This document shows positions 15,639 through 24,242 of a stretch of 32,433 nucleotides of DNA, piece after piece. The stretch is taken from positions 1 to 32,433 of the forward strand of contig NZ_WGDD01000011.1 of NCBI RefSeq assembly GCF_015493435.1, written 5' to 3'. Source of the DNA: Sulfurovum sp. GTDB taxonomy: Bacteria; Campylobacterota; Campylobacteria; Campylobacterales; Sulfurovaceae. A program made the translations under genes and the position numbers. Below the pieces are notes generated by a model. That model was not told the DNA's origin. It ran no database searches and saw nothing but the letters and a program-made list of their open reading frames with translations. Numbering within the stretch: position 1 is the stretch's first letter; every line of letters starts with the position of its first letter.

Positions 15639-16383
15639 AAATACTCTGTTTTATGGTTTTTGCCAAGTCCGGATAGTAATGTTCAAGGCGGGCTAATTCT
15701 TTACTCAGCGTCTCATTCAGACCGTGCTCTTTTTCCCGGATATCCTGCAAGAACCTGATACGTCGTTCTACAAAGTAGAAATAAAGCAAAATACTCACAC
15801 CGGCAGCATACAGGCACCACAGGGATGTAAATCCGTATGGTTTGACAAGATAGACCACGGTGAGTCCCAAAAGGTTCAGCCAGCCGAAAAGCTGAATGGC
15901 AATACTGCTGCTGAGTATAAGTGCTCCGCAGGTTGTAATGATATAGCCTACAGCCAGCCAGAAGTGTTCTGTAGCAGGATTTTCATAGGCCAGAACACCG
16001 TCCACGATGGACACATGTGTCGGTACAATTGAAAGTTTCCACAATGAATATGCTGTTAAAAAAGCACCTAAATACATAAGGAATGCGATCAGGTGCTTGC
16101 GCATGCCTGTGGGCTGAAGCAGCCAGATGGCCAGAGGTACAAGGAACTGCAGCAGGCCCTGTGCATAAAATACAAAAATATTTTCTGCCATATGCAGTGC
16201 CCTGGTCCCTATGAGATGATACATCCCGAGCCAGACGAAGCCCTGTGTGAACTGGTGCAGAGAAAAAAACAGCGGCAAACTGGCAAACACCACTTCATTG
16301 GGAGAACTCACTTTTCTCAAAGTCATAATACCTACGATGAAGATCGCTCCGGAAAGTGTAAAATTCAATATAGCAAAAAACAA
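15631..16383 (-). CDS. Multi-span membrane protein, probably DUF6629 family
   Basis: This 250-residue protein has seven predicted membrane spans and a hydrophilic, probably coiled C-terminus (about residues 205-250). The N-terminal pattern, a Ser-Gly helix followed by GIMTLRK, then ASLPLFFSLHQFTQGFVWLGM near residues 34-54, resembles the DUF6629 family of uncharacterised integral membrane proteins. I recognise this from memory with moderate confidence. The start is TTG at 16383, with AAAGGATAG about 7 nt upstream. It lies 14 nt after the DUF4010 gene, so it is likely co-transcribed with it and with ppk2. No charged residues suggestive of a known transporter site stand out, and the function is unknown. 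Confidence 0.7.
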   Translation of the reverse strand: MFFAILNFTLSGAIFIVGIMTLRKVSSPNEVVFASLPLFFSLHQFTQGFVWLGMYHLIGTRALHMAENIFVFYAQGLLQFLVPLAIWLLQPTGMRKHLIAFLMYLGAFLTAYSLWKLSIVPTHVSIVDGVLAYENPATEHFWLAVGYIITTCGALILSSSIAIQLFGWLNLLGLTVVYLVKPYGFTSLWCLYAAGVSILLYFYFVERRIRFLQDIREKEHGLNETLSKELARLEHYYPDLAKTIKQSISE

Positions 16384-16397
16384 TTTCTATCCTTTCA

Positions 16398-17648
16398 TTA
16401 AATCCAAAATCCCACTCCGATAGTGACAACACCGAGAAGTGCGATCCATAGGGCAGGATGCATACCGCCTTTCAGACCGCCGAACCAAAGTGCATACGCA
16501 GATTTGAGTATATTGTTACTTCCCGCTGCGATCATTATAGCAGAAACCAATTGTGTATCTGCAACAGAATATTTACCGGTAAGAAGGGAAAGCACAAAGG
16601 GGTCGATATCGGTAAACCCTACTGCAAAAGAGAGGACCCTTAAACCGTTGTTTCCATAATGCTGCATCACGAAATCTGTAAGAAACATCATCAGTGCGAA
16701 CAAAAAGGCAAATAAAAATGCCGTACCTAGTTCCAGCGGGTTTTTGTCAACAAAATCAGGTTTGACACTGCTTTCTTTTTTGAGCCTCAGATAAAATGCT
16801 GCAATGATCAAGCCTGCCAGCGCCAAGCCGAAAAACGGCAGGGCAAGAGCACGTGCTATCTGTACATTGAATACCAGCGCCACTATCACCAGCCTGATGT
16901 ACATCATCGAAGTCGCCGCAATGATACCTGCAGTGATGACTGCACGGTTTCCGGTATTTTTCGCTTTGCGTGCCAAAACAACGGTCGTAGCTGTAGAAGA
17001 ATAGGTTCCTCCGAAAATACCGGTCAGAAAATATCCTTTTGAAGGGAAAAAATATTTCTGGACAAGATAGCCGCCGTAACTGATACCCGAGATCACTACG
17101 ACAGCGAGCCACAGCTTGAATGGCGAAATAGGAAGGTATGGGATAACATTGGTCCGCGGCAGCAGCGGAAGGATCACCGCCGACAAAAGTACCATTTTCC
17201 CCAAAGTTTCCAATTCATGCGTATTGATACCGCCGCTGAGCCGCTGTAAAGACGGTTTGGCATTTAAAAGAAAAATGATCAGCACAAAAAGAAGCGAAGG
17301 CATCCATAGGGGAAAACGCTCTGTCATCGGACCGAAGGCATAGACACTGAGCATCACTACAAAGGGCAGGATGCTTGACCTTCCTTCTTCTACCTTTTTC
17401 ATATATAACACAAGAAAGAGCAGAGAAAGTACGATCAATACAGCGAGATAAAGCATTAAATGTACCGTATCGATCTTGTAAAAAATATATCCCAGCAGCC
17501 CTATGAACGTATAGGTACGTGCCGTCCCGAAGTAAATATTCCCTTTTTGGGCATGATATTGCTGACGGTACGTCTTTAACTCCATACCGACCAGAAAACT
17601 GAAAGCAACGGTAATGACCAGATGGATAAGATCGGGGGCCAGACTCAT
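16398..17648 (-). CDS. MgtC/SapB-like DUF4010 membrane protein
   Basis: This 416-residue protein has about 12 membrane spans. The N-terminal quarter carries the MgtC/SapB-like pattern (VITVAFSFLVGMELKTYR near 12-29, then GTARTYTFIGLLGYIFY near 41-57). The DUF4010 part follows, with the conserved GGTYSSTATTVVLARKAK near 218-235 and the C-terminal FAVGFTDIDPFVLSL near 342-356. MgtC proteins act in Mg2+ limitation and ATP synthase or PhoPQ-linked physiology in pathogens, but DUF4010 members are uncharacterised. The ATG overlaps the ppk2 stop in an ATGA junction, so the two proteins are translationally coupled. That suggests a link between polyphosphate/nucleotide balance and ion transport, which is inference. 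Confidence 0.85.
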   Translation of the reverse strand: MSLAPDLIHLVITVAFSFLVGMELKTYRQQYHAQKGNIYFGTARTYTFIGLLGYIFYKIDTVHLMLYLAVLIVLSLLFLVLYMKKVEEGRSSILPFVVMLSVYAFGPMTERFPLWMPSLLFVLIIFLLNAKPSLQRLSGGINTHELETLGKMVLLSAVILPLLPRTNVIPYLPISPFKLWLAVVVISGISYGGYLVQKYFFPSKGYFLTGIFGGTYSSTATTVVLARKAKNTGNRAVITAGIIAATSMMYIRLVIVALVFNVQIARALALPFFGLALAGLIIAAFYLRLKKESSVKPDFVDKNPLELGTAFLFAFLFALMMFLTDFVMQHYGNNGLRVLSFAVGFTDIDPFVLSLLTGKYSVADTQLVSAIMIAAGSNNILKSAYALWFGGLKGGMHPALWIALLGVVTIGVGFWI

Positions 17649-18403
17649 GGTGCGATCATTCCTTTTTCATAACAGACAGGATCAAACTTGCAAATAACAT
17701 CATGGTCATATGCCAGCAATGCCTTGTCTTTGTCAGGATAGTCATTGAGACTTAAAAAATGTTTTATGATATTGATACGTGCCTCTTTTTTGTCATCGGT
17801 ATGGACAACATACCAGGGTGCATAGACAAAAGAAGTTTTATTGAACATTTCATCTCTCGTTTTGGAGTAGGCATTCCACATTTTCTGTGCCTTGGCATCT
17901 ATGGGGCTGAGTTTCCACTGTTTCAGCGGATCAGTCTTGCGTGCTTCCAGACGTTTTTTTTGCTCTTTTTGGGAAATATCGAGATAATATTTGAAAAAAC
18001 GGATATTGGAGTGCGTCAGCATTTCTTCAAAACTGCCTACTTCTTCCATAAAAGCCTCATACTGTTTTTTGGTACAAAAACCCATGACTTTTTCCACACC
18101 GGCACGGTTATACCAGCTTCGGTTGAAGAAAACGATCTCCCCTCCACTGGGAAGATGAGGCACATACCGTTGAAAATACCATGAATTTTTCTCTTTGTCG
18201 CTGGGTATTCCGAGGGCGACAGTACGTGCTTCCCGGGGACTTAAATGTTCGGTAAAACGTTTGATTGTCCCGTCCTTCCCGGCCGTATCGCGCCCCTCAA
18301 GGACGATACACACAGCAACATTCTTTTCGATCACATATTTTTGGAATTTGACCAATTCCACCTGTAATCTGTAGAGTTCTTTTTTATACAGCTTTTTTTT
18401 CAT
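17645..18403 (-). CDS. ppk2: Polyphosphate kinase 2 (PPK2), single-domain
   Basis: This 252-residue cytoplasmic kinase uses polyphosphate to phosphorylate nucleotides (NDP to NTP in class I, the most similar class by length). The Walker A-like motif GRDTAGKD is at residues 37-44, the lid SPREARTVALG near 55-65, and the Walker B-region motif FNRSWYNRAGVE at 93-104, all PPK2 hallmarks. Further conserved stretches are YYLDISQKEQKKRLEAR near 134-150 and WKLSPIDAKAQKMWNAYSK near 153-171. AAGGACAGATAG precedes the ATG. It follows the SQR-like gene by 30 nt and shares four bases with the DUF4010 gene. PPK2 could supply ATP or GTP from polyphosphate under energy or acid stress. The preferred nucleotide cannot be decided from sequence. 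Confidence 0.93.
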   Translation of the reverse strand: MKKKLYKKELYRLQVELVKFQKYVIEKNVAVCIVLEGRDTAGKDGTIKRFTEHLSPREARTVALGIPSDKEKNSWYFQRYVPHLPSGGEIVFFNRSWYNRAGVEKVMGFCTKKQYEAFMEEVGSFEEMLTHSNIRFFKYYLDISQKEQKKRLEARKTDPLKQWKLSPIDAKAQKMWNAYSKTRDEMFNKTSFVYAPWYVVHTDDKKEARINIIKHFLSLNDYPDKDKALLAYDHDVICKFDPVCYEKGMIAP

Positions 18404-18433
18404 TCTATCTGTCCTTGCTTCAATGATATAAAT

Positions 18434-19813
18434 TTATGCCCAGCCACGGAGAACACCGTCCATCATATAGGATCTGGACAGATAAAGACTGCTGTACCAG
18501 TAAAGTACGTGACACTCCATAGGGTTGAGATAGACAAGCGGTGACAGGGGATTGCCTTTATCGTTCCAGGCTTCGACAAGTGCTGTTTTTTTACCGGGAC
18601 AAAGCAGTGTATCAGAACCATATCCATCATATTTTGCCTTCGGTTTTTCTCCTTCATCCAGTGCACGTATCGTATCTGTCACCGTTTTTACCTGGCTGCT
18701 GATCGCAGAAGCACTCTTGAGTGCACCGCATCCTGCGGCATCTCCGATCGCGAAGATCTTCGGGTAGACTTTATGCTCCAGTGTTTTGGCATCCACATCT
18801 ACCAGACCATTGTCATTGAGCAGGCCGCTTTTTGAAAGATAGGTACCTGTTTTCATCGGCGGTGTAACATGAATAAAGTCGTATGGCAATTCTCCCGCCC
18901 CGGAAAACACTGTTTTATGTTCTGCCGCATTGACACTGACCAGTTTGTCTTTCTTCAAGAGGACATTCTCTTTTGCCAAAAGCTTCTTATAGTAGGTATC
19001 ATAGGCATCATTTGCCGAAAGCCTGCCATCTTCTGCGAAAAAGACGATTTCAACACGGTCTCTCATCCCCGCTTTTTTCAATTTGTCAAGAAGACTCATC
19101 AGCGCACTTTTTGCAGCCGCAGGAGATTTGACAATGATCTTCGGTTGTGTAAAATAGACATTCAGTCTTTTTCCTTTTGGGATTTTTTGGACCTTTTGCA
19201 CCACTCCGTCAAGCTGCTTGGAGAGACGGACAGCACCGTGCAGGTAGTAAATACTGCCTATCGCCGGATCATTCATCCACGACTCCAGTTTGTCTGTATG
19301 CTGAAGCGATGAAATCGCTCCGCTCAGTCCGTCTATGGCAGGAAAATCAAGCTGGAGGCCCGATGCCGTCACAACATAGTCATACGCAGCACTTTTCCCG
19401 CTGCTGTCTGTCACGGTACGCGTGTTTGCATCGATCGAGGTAACAGCATTTCGGTTGAGTGAAACATGCATCGGCAGATACTTGTCTCTTTCATATGCCA
19501 GCTCCGCCATCGGCCAGAGTCCGGTTCCCACCATCGTCATACCCGGCTGGTACCAGCAGCTTCTCTCCTGCGGTTCATACAGGGTAATCACCGGATAGGT
19601 GATCGCCCTGCTGAGTCTGTATGCCAGTGCCGTACCGGCCATTCCTCCTCCTATAATGGCAATATGCAAAGGCTGTTTTTTGGAAATGTCTTTTTTGCTG
19701 CTTTTTATCTCATTCGCTTCCGCCCCCGTGGTGCCTGCCAGGGTACCCGCACCGGCAAGCGCTGCCAGTTTCAGGACATCACGCCGATTCAGTCGTTTGT
19801 TTTGCTTATTCAT
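18434..19813 (-). CDS. Tat-exported type II SQR-like FAD oxidoreductase
   Basis: This 459-residue protein starts at MNKQNK. The ribosome binding site GGGAG lies 6 nt before ATG 19813, so the longer frames starting at 19861 or 19819 are less likely. A twin-arginine signal (NRRDVLKL, residues 9-16, then an alanine-rich stretch) implies folded export. The FAD-binding GGGMAG is at 55-60, WYQPGMTMVGTG at 87-98 resembles the type II (eukaryote-like) sulfide:quinone reductases, and the second FAD motif IFAIGDAAG is at 353-361. The C-terminus YDGY...LRGWA also fits type II SQR. The Cys expected in the VKCAGAPQK-type motif is Ser230 here (VKSPAAAKS), and the second redox Cys seems shifted (Cys362, after GDAAG). 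Sulfide oxidation to the quinone pool or cytochrome c is the best guess, but the cysteine pattern is atypical. It starts 10 nt after the H+-ATPase gene. Confidence 0.85.
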   Translation of the reverse strand: MNKQNKRLNRRDVLKLAALAGAGTLAGTTGAEANEIKSSKKDISKKQPLHIAIIGGGMAGTALAYRLSRAITYPVITLYEPQERSCWYQPGMTMVGTGLWPMAELAYERDKYLPMHVSLNRNAVTSIDANTRTVTDSSGKSAAYDYVVTASGLQLDFPAIDGLSGAISSLQHTDKLESWMNDPAIGSIYYLHGAVRLSKQLDGVVQKVQKIPKGKRLNVYFTQPKIIVKSPAAAKSALMSLLDKLKKAGMRDRVEIVFFAEDGRLSANDAYDTYYKKLLAKENVLLKKDKLVSVNAAEHKTVFSGAGELPYDFIHVTPPMKTGTYLSKSGLLNDNGLVDVDAKTLEHKVYPKIFAIGDAAGCGALKSASAISSQVKTVTDTIRALDEGEKPKAKYDGYGSDTLLCPGKKTALVEAWNDKGNPLSPLVYLNPMECHVLYWYSSLYLSRSYMMDGVLRGWA

Positions 19814-19823
19814 TTTCATCTCC

Positions 19824-22637
19824 CTATATATCCAGTTTGCCGCGTTTGCGGTAGTAACCAAGTACGATCATTTTAACCACATCATTAAAGAGGAACCATG
19901 CGAACAGGTAAGCCACAAGAAAGATCGCCCAGCCCCAACCCATAGGGTAGATCAGGCCGAAACCGTACACAGCGATCACTACCGCAACTACCGCCGACCA
20001 GAGCGAAGCATTCCAGAGTATGGGGTTTGGCCACGGACGCTTGAAGAACCAGTCATCACGACGGGTATTGTACAGTGTTCCGTGTCCGGCAATAATCAGT
20101 TTGGCAAAAAAGATCGTTTGTGTCAGTTCCGCGTTCACCTGCCACACATAATAGACCAGCCAGAACAAAAGGAACGATGACAGCAGCCCGGCAACACCGA
20201 GCCAGGTTGAGAGCACCAGTACTTCTTTCATATCCCAGCGTACAGGATATTTACGCAGTTTGGTATTGTCGTAGGCGATCGCAAGGATCGGCAGGTCGTT
20301 GAACAAAGCAAGCAAAATAATTTCGATCGTCGTAATAGGATAAAAATTGAAAACAGTGATCGTCAGCGTAAAGAGCAGGATGACACGGATCGTTTCGGCG
20401 ATACGGTAGATAGTATAACTCTGCATCCGCTCAAACGTGATCCGTGCAATCTTGATGGCATTGTTGATGACATTCAGTCCCGGTGCGAGCAGAACGAGGT
20501 CTGCCGAGGCACGGGCAGCATCGGTCGCCCCGCTGACAGCAATACCACAATCGGCTTTTTTCAATGCAGGTGCATCGTTAACGCCGTCTCCGGTCATCCC
20601 GACGATACGGTCAGCCTTTTGCAGTTTGTCGACAATAAAATATTTGTCTTCAGGGAAAACCTGTGCAAAACCGTTCGCCTGTTCGATTGACTGAACAATC
20701 TCTGATTCGTGCTCTTTAATACTGCCTTTTGGAAGCGGACGGTCCATAAGCAGTTTTTGTACCTCTTTGCTGATGTCTTCGCCGAACTTTTTCACTGATG
20801 CATCGGAAACCTTTTCGGGTTCGAGTTTTTTATACAATGCTTCTGCCAGTACTTCTGCCAGGAAAACATACTCTTCCGTACTTTCGCCTTTAAGTGCCTT
20901 GATATCGCGTATATCAGAACCGATATCAAGAATACCTGCAATGTATTGGGCCACAGCCACATTGTCACCCGTAACCATTTTGACAGAAACGCCATGATCC
21001 TTTACATCTGCAATGACCGTTTTGGAGTCTTCTCTCGGCGGATCATAGAGCGGTACCAGCCCCATAAAGTGCCATACTTCTTCTGTTACTTCTTTCCAGG
21101 CGACACCCAGTGTACGGAAGCCTTTTTCGGCAAAGGCCTCAACTTTGGCATAGGCCTCTTTCTTGTCAAATGCCTTCTCATCACACATTTCGATGATCAC
21201 CTGCGGTGCACCTTTGGTCACCTGAATCGTTTTGTCATTGTTGATAACTACACTTTCGGTACGTTTGCTGACTGGGTCGAACGGTGTGAATTTCTCCAGT
21301 TTGTATGGCTGAAGATTATCATAAAGCTTGTGGTCTTTAAGATAATTATAGATTGGTGTCTCTATAGGGTCATGATCTTCTTCCTTGGAAGCGAGTGCCG
21401 CGTAAAACACAATATTGTCAGCAGTAACGTCTCCCACTGTGTAGGGTTCGTTGATCGTCATTTTGTTTTGTGTCAATGTTCCCGTCTTGTCCGAACAGAG
21501 TACATCCATTCCCGCAAGCTCTTCAATGGCTGAAAGACGGCTGACAATGGCCTGCATCTTTGCCAGGAGTTTTGCACCGGCTGCCATGGTCACGGTCAGT
21601 ACTGCCGGCAGTGCTACCGGGATCGCCGCTACGGTCAGAATAAGCGCATATTCAAGCAAATCAAGAATATTTTGACCGCGGCTGATACCGAAATAGATAA
21701 TGATCGATACCATGACCAGTGTTACGGCTATCAGAAAATTCCCGACTTTGATGACCATTTCCTGAAAGTGGCTGCGTTCTTCACTCTGTGCTTTGGCTAC
21801 GAGTTTGACTGTTTTCCCAAAGTACGTGTTTTCACCCGTTTCCACCACTTCTCCAGTGCTTTCACCTTTTTTAATAATGGCATTGGCATACACAGTATCT
21901 TCCGCTTTTTTGGTCACAGGCAGCGACTCTCCCGTCAGGGCGGACTGGTCAACCTGAAGAAAGTCCCCGCCTTCAAGAAGCTTGACATCGGCTGGAACAA
22001 TGTCTCCGATCTTGATCTTGACGACATCTCCCGGGACGATCTCTTTGGCATCAACCTGCTGCCAGCTTCCGTCACGCAATACCATTGCTTTTCGTGCCAG
22101 TTTGTTCTTCAGTACTTTCAGGGCACTCAGTGCTTTTGATTCCTGATAGAAGTCAACCGCCGCATTGAAAAGCAGCAAAATAGTGATGATCGTAAAATCT
22201 TCCCAGTGTTTCACCATTGCCGAGAGAACAGCTGCAATTTCGATCATCCAGGGGATCGGTCCCCAGAAACGCCTAAAAAGTCGGTGAAGCCACGTTTCTT
22301 CCTTCTCTTCAATAGCATTGGGACCGTATTTTTTGAGGCGTTCTGCTGCCTCTGCACTTGTCAGTCCGGTCTTGTCTTCCGATTTTACGGCACTCTCCTG
22401 TGCAGGTACAGCTTTTGTTTCATTTTTTTCGGGTTGTTCCACTGTCTCTGCACCTGTAAATCCGCTCTTATCTTCCGGTTTTACAGTACTGTCCTGTGCA
22501 GGTACAGCTTTCACTTCATTTTTTTCGGGGTTTTCTGCCCCTTTTGTATCTGTAAGTCCGTCCTTAGCCTCAGGCTTTACGGCACTATCCTGCTGCGGTA
22601 CAGATTTTGCATCATTTTCTTCTTCACTTGTCGGCAT
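19824..22637 (-). CDS. P3A-type plasma-membrane H+-ATPase with tandem-repeat N-terminus
   Basis: This 937-residue ATP-driven proton pump is of the plant/fungal type also found in some bacteria and archaea. Residues 11-105 form three 32-residue repeats (see the repeat entry), of which only the last is part of the normal cation-ATPase N-terminus. The actuator motif TGES is at 235-238, the PVALP helix break at 340-344, the phosphorylation site SDKTGTLT at 382-389 with Asp383, KGAPQ at 475-479, MVTGDN at 554-559 and TGDGVNDAP at 682-690. The sixth-span FND motif (Asp781) matches the proton-binding Asp of plant pumps. Between 576 and 652 there is an insertion of roughly 50 residues relative to plant enzymes as I recall them. 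It lacks the plant C-terminal autoinhibitory domain. It may have its own -10 (TATAAT at 22681-22676). The SQR-like gene follows 10 nt downstream. Confidence 0.92.
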   Translation of the reverse strand: MPTSEEENDAKSVPQQDSAVKPEAKDGLTDTKGAENPEKNEVKAVPAQDSTVKPEDKSGFTGAETVEQPEKNETKAVPAQESAVKSEDKTGLTSAEAAERLKKYGPNAIEEKEETWLHRLFRRFWGPIPWMIEIAAVLSAMVKHWEDFTIITILLLFNAAVDFYQESKALSALKVLKNKLARKAMVLRDGSWQQVDAKEIVPGDVVKIKIGDIVPADVKLLEGGDFLQVDQSALTGESLPVTKKAEDTVYANAIIKKGESTGEVVETGENTYFGKTVKLVAKAQSEERSHFQEMVIKVGNFLIAVTLVMVSIIIYFGISRGQNILDLLEYALILTVAAIPVALPAVLTVTMAAGAKLLAKMQAIVSRLSAIEELAGMDVLCSDKTGTLTQNKMTINEPYTVGDVTADNIVFYAALASKEEDHDPIETPIYNYLKDHKLYDNLQPYKLEKFTPFDPVSKRTESVVINNDKTIQVTKGAPQVIIEMCDEKAFDKKEAYAKVEAFAEKGFRTLGVAWKEVTEEVWHFMGLVPLYDPPREDSKTVIADVKDHGVSVKMVTGDNVAVAQYIAGILDIGSDIRDIKALKGESTEEYVFLAEVLAEALYKKLEPEKVSDASVKKFGEDISKEVQKLLMDRPLPKGSIKEHESEIVQSIEQANGFAQVFPEDKYFIVDKLQKADRIVGMTGDGVNDAPALKKADCGIAVSGATDAARASADLVLLAPGLNVINNAIKIARITFERMQSYTIYRIAETIRVILLFTLTITVFNFYPITTIEIILLALFNDLPILAIAYDNTKLRKYPVRWDMKEVLVLSTWLGVAGLLSSFLLFWLVYYVWQVNAELTQTIFFAKLIIAGHGTLYNTRRDDWFFKRPWPNPILWNASLWSAVVAVVIAVYGFGLIYPMGWGWAIFLVAYLFAWFLFNDVVKMIVLGYYRKRGKLDI
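22323..22607 (-). repeat. Three tandem 96-bp repeats in the H+-ATPase 5' coding region
   Basis: Codons 11-42, 43-74 and 75-105 repeat with a 32-residue period. Each unit starts with Lys-(Ser/Ala)-Val-Pro-(Gln/Ala)-Gln, then AVKPE-like and GLT/GFT segments. The DNA copies are also clearly similar. The third unit merges into the conserved GLTSAEAAERLKKYG motif, so the repeats arose by duplicating the start of the ATPase domain. Confidence 0.9.
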
Positions 22638-22706
22638 CTTTTTTCCTTTTTATTTTGACAGGTTTTTCACTAATAATTATAATAAAGAAAAGTTAATAAG
22701 GGACTC

Positions 22707-24110
22707 TCATGAGAGGTAAATAACTTCTTCCGGCTCCACGATATGGGCTTTTTCATGCAGTTTTTCACCCATAACTTCTCGGAGAACTTCCTGCTTGTCC
22801 TCTTCTCCGTGTATCAAAAAGATACGATGAAGGTCCTCTATGCCTTTTACCCACTTGATGATACCGTTCTGGTCCGCATGGGCGGAAAAACCGTTAATGG
22901 TATAGATACTTGCCTGCACACGAATGTCCTCATGATAGATCTTTGCCCATTTGGCACCGTCGACAATGCGTCTTCCCAGGGTTCCTACCGCCTGGTAGCC
23001 CACAAAAATAACGGCATTTTTTCTGTTCCAGAGACGGTTTTTCAAATGATGCAGAATCCTGCCGCCGCTGCACATTCCGCTGCCTGCAATAATAATGGCA
23101 CGGCGGTCGACATCATTGATCGCTTTCGATTCATCGACAGTCAGGGTATATTTCAAATCTTCAAAATCAAAAACGGTTCCGTCACGCTTCTTGATATGCT
23201 GGCATTCTTTACTGAGAAGTTCTTCGGCATACTGTTTGTAAATTGCAGTTGCTCTGCTTGCCATAGGGCTGTCGAGAAATATCTGGCATTCGGGCAGTTC
23301 GCCTTTGTCATGCATTTCTTTAAGTATGCAGAGGATCTCCTGCGTACGCTCAATAGCGAATGAAGGGATAATAACATTTCCCCAGTCCTTAAGGGTATCG
23401 TTGATCACTTTTTTGAACTCTTCCATACTTTGCAGGGCCCCCTGGTGGTTACGGTCTCCGTAAGTAGATTCCACATACAGGTAATCTGCCTTTTCGCATG
23501 GCACAAGATTGGGGATGACCATGTCGTTGTCATTACCGATATCACCGGAGAAAACGATCTTTCTTGCTTCGTTACCTTCTTTGTACTCTATCTCTATAAA
23601 GGCAGACCCAAGGATGTGTCCTGCATTTCTATAGGTGACGATAACATCTTTGCAGAGTTCAAACGATTCGTCATATACAGGAAGGACACGCGGAAGCTCA
23701 AGAGCATGCATGACATCTTTTTCTTCGTAGAGAGGCAGGGGCACATCTTTTTCCCGTCCCCGACGCTGCGCTTTTTTATAGTGGGTCAGATAATCTTCTT
23801 TCATGATCTTCGCACTGTCGAGCATAATGACTTCGGCAAGACCAAATGTCGCATCCGTCGCATAGATCGTACCGCTGTACCCCTCTTTAACCAGTTTGGG
23901 GATCCGGCCCACATGGTCAAGGTGCGCATGTGTTACCAGCAGATAGTCAACACTTTTGGGATCAAACCCGAAATCCTCATAATTGCGTTTCTCTTCACGT
24001 CCCTGAAACATACCGCAGTCAACCAGAATGCGTTCACCGCTGTCAAGTTCCAGAAGGTGACATGACCCGGTGACGACTTCTGCCGCCCCGTAAGAAATTA
24101 CCGTTGCCAT
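22707..24110 (-). CDS. Beta-CASP metallo-beta-lactamase-fold ribonuclease
   Basis: This 467-residue protein has an N-terminal metallo-beta-lactamase fold. The metal motif HAHLDH is at residues 61-66, followed by GHILGSAFIE, FSGDIGN and an ESTYGDR segment. A beta-CASP domain follows, ending with the FSAHADQ motif and a final HGEE segment. This is the CPSF/YSH1-like group (COG1236), zinc-dependent RNA endo- or exonucleases of the cytoplasm. ATG 24110 was chosen because AAAGGA lies 7 nt upstream; an adjacent ATG at 24113 is equally possible, and a frame starting at 24179 lacks a ribosome binding site. The 69-nt gap to the H+-ATPase gene contains a CTCTCATGAGAG palindrome (22704-22715) overlapping the stop. 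It is the first gene of the long minus-strand run, and its substrate RNA is unknown. Confidence 0.9.
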   Translation of the reverse strand: MATVISYGAAEVVTGSCHLLELDSGERILVDCGMFQGREEKRNYEDFGFDPKSVDYLLVTHAHLDHVGRIPKLVKEGYSGTIYATDATFGLAEVIMLDSAKIMKEDYLTHYKKAQRRGREKDVPLPLYEEKDVMHALELPRVLPVYDESFELCKDVIVTYRNAGHILGSAFIEIEYKEGNEARKIVFSGDIGNDNDMVIPNLVPCEKADYLYVESTYGDRNHQGALQSMEEFKKVINDTLKDWGNVIIPSFAIERTQEILCILKEMHDKGELPECQIFLDSPMASRATAIYKQYAEELLSKECQHIKKRDGTVFDFEDLKYTLTVDESKAINDVDRRAIIIAGSGMCSGGRILHHLKNRLWNRKNAVIFVGYQAVGTLGRRIVDGAKWAKIYHEDIRVQASIYTINGFSAHADQNGIIKWVKGIEDLHRIFLIHGEEDKQEVLREVMGEKLHEKAHIVEPEEVIYLS

Positions 24111-24182
24111 CATTGTATCCTTTAAGTTTTTTATCAGTATAGCATTTTTCTTTAAACTAAAGGTAAGCAGGGCATGCAAAAT

Positions 24183-24211
24183 TTGCCTTCTAACGAGAAG
24201 TTTGTTATACT
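24183..24211 (+). promoter_or_regulatory. Promoter for the HTH gene
   Basis: TTGCCT (24183-24188), a 17-bp spacer and TATACT (24206-24211) form a good sigma-70-type promoter. A second -10-like TATAAT is at 24217-24222. Transcription would begin near 24218, about 25 nt before the TTG start. The promoter sits in the divergent gap with the beta-CASP RNase gene. Confidence 0.5.
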
Positions 24212-24242
24212 ATATTTATAATCCAACATCAGGGCGTACCCC

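Noticed and set aside
19814-19861. Longer N-terminus of the SQR-like protein
   Set aside because: It would place residues ahead of the Tat signal and overlap the ATPase gene. GGGAG is correctly spaced only for ATG 19813.
22323-22607. Repeats as a CRISPR-like or non-coding array
   Set aside because: The 96-bp units are in frame, without spacers, and continue into the ATPase domain, so they are coding repeats.
22704-22715. CTCTCATGAGAG palindrome as a terminator after the beta-CASP RNase gene
   Set aside because: It overlaps the stop codon, gives only a 4-bp stem with a 4-nt loop, and is not directly followed by a T-run.
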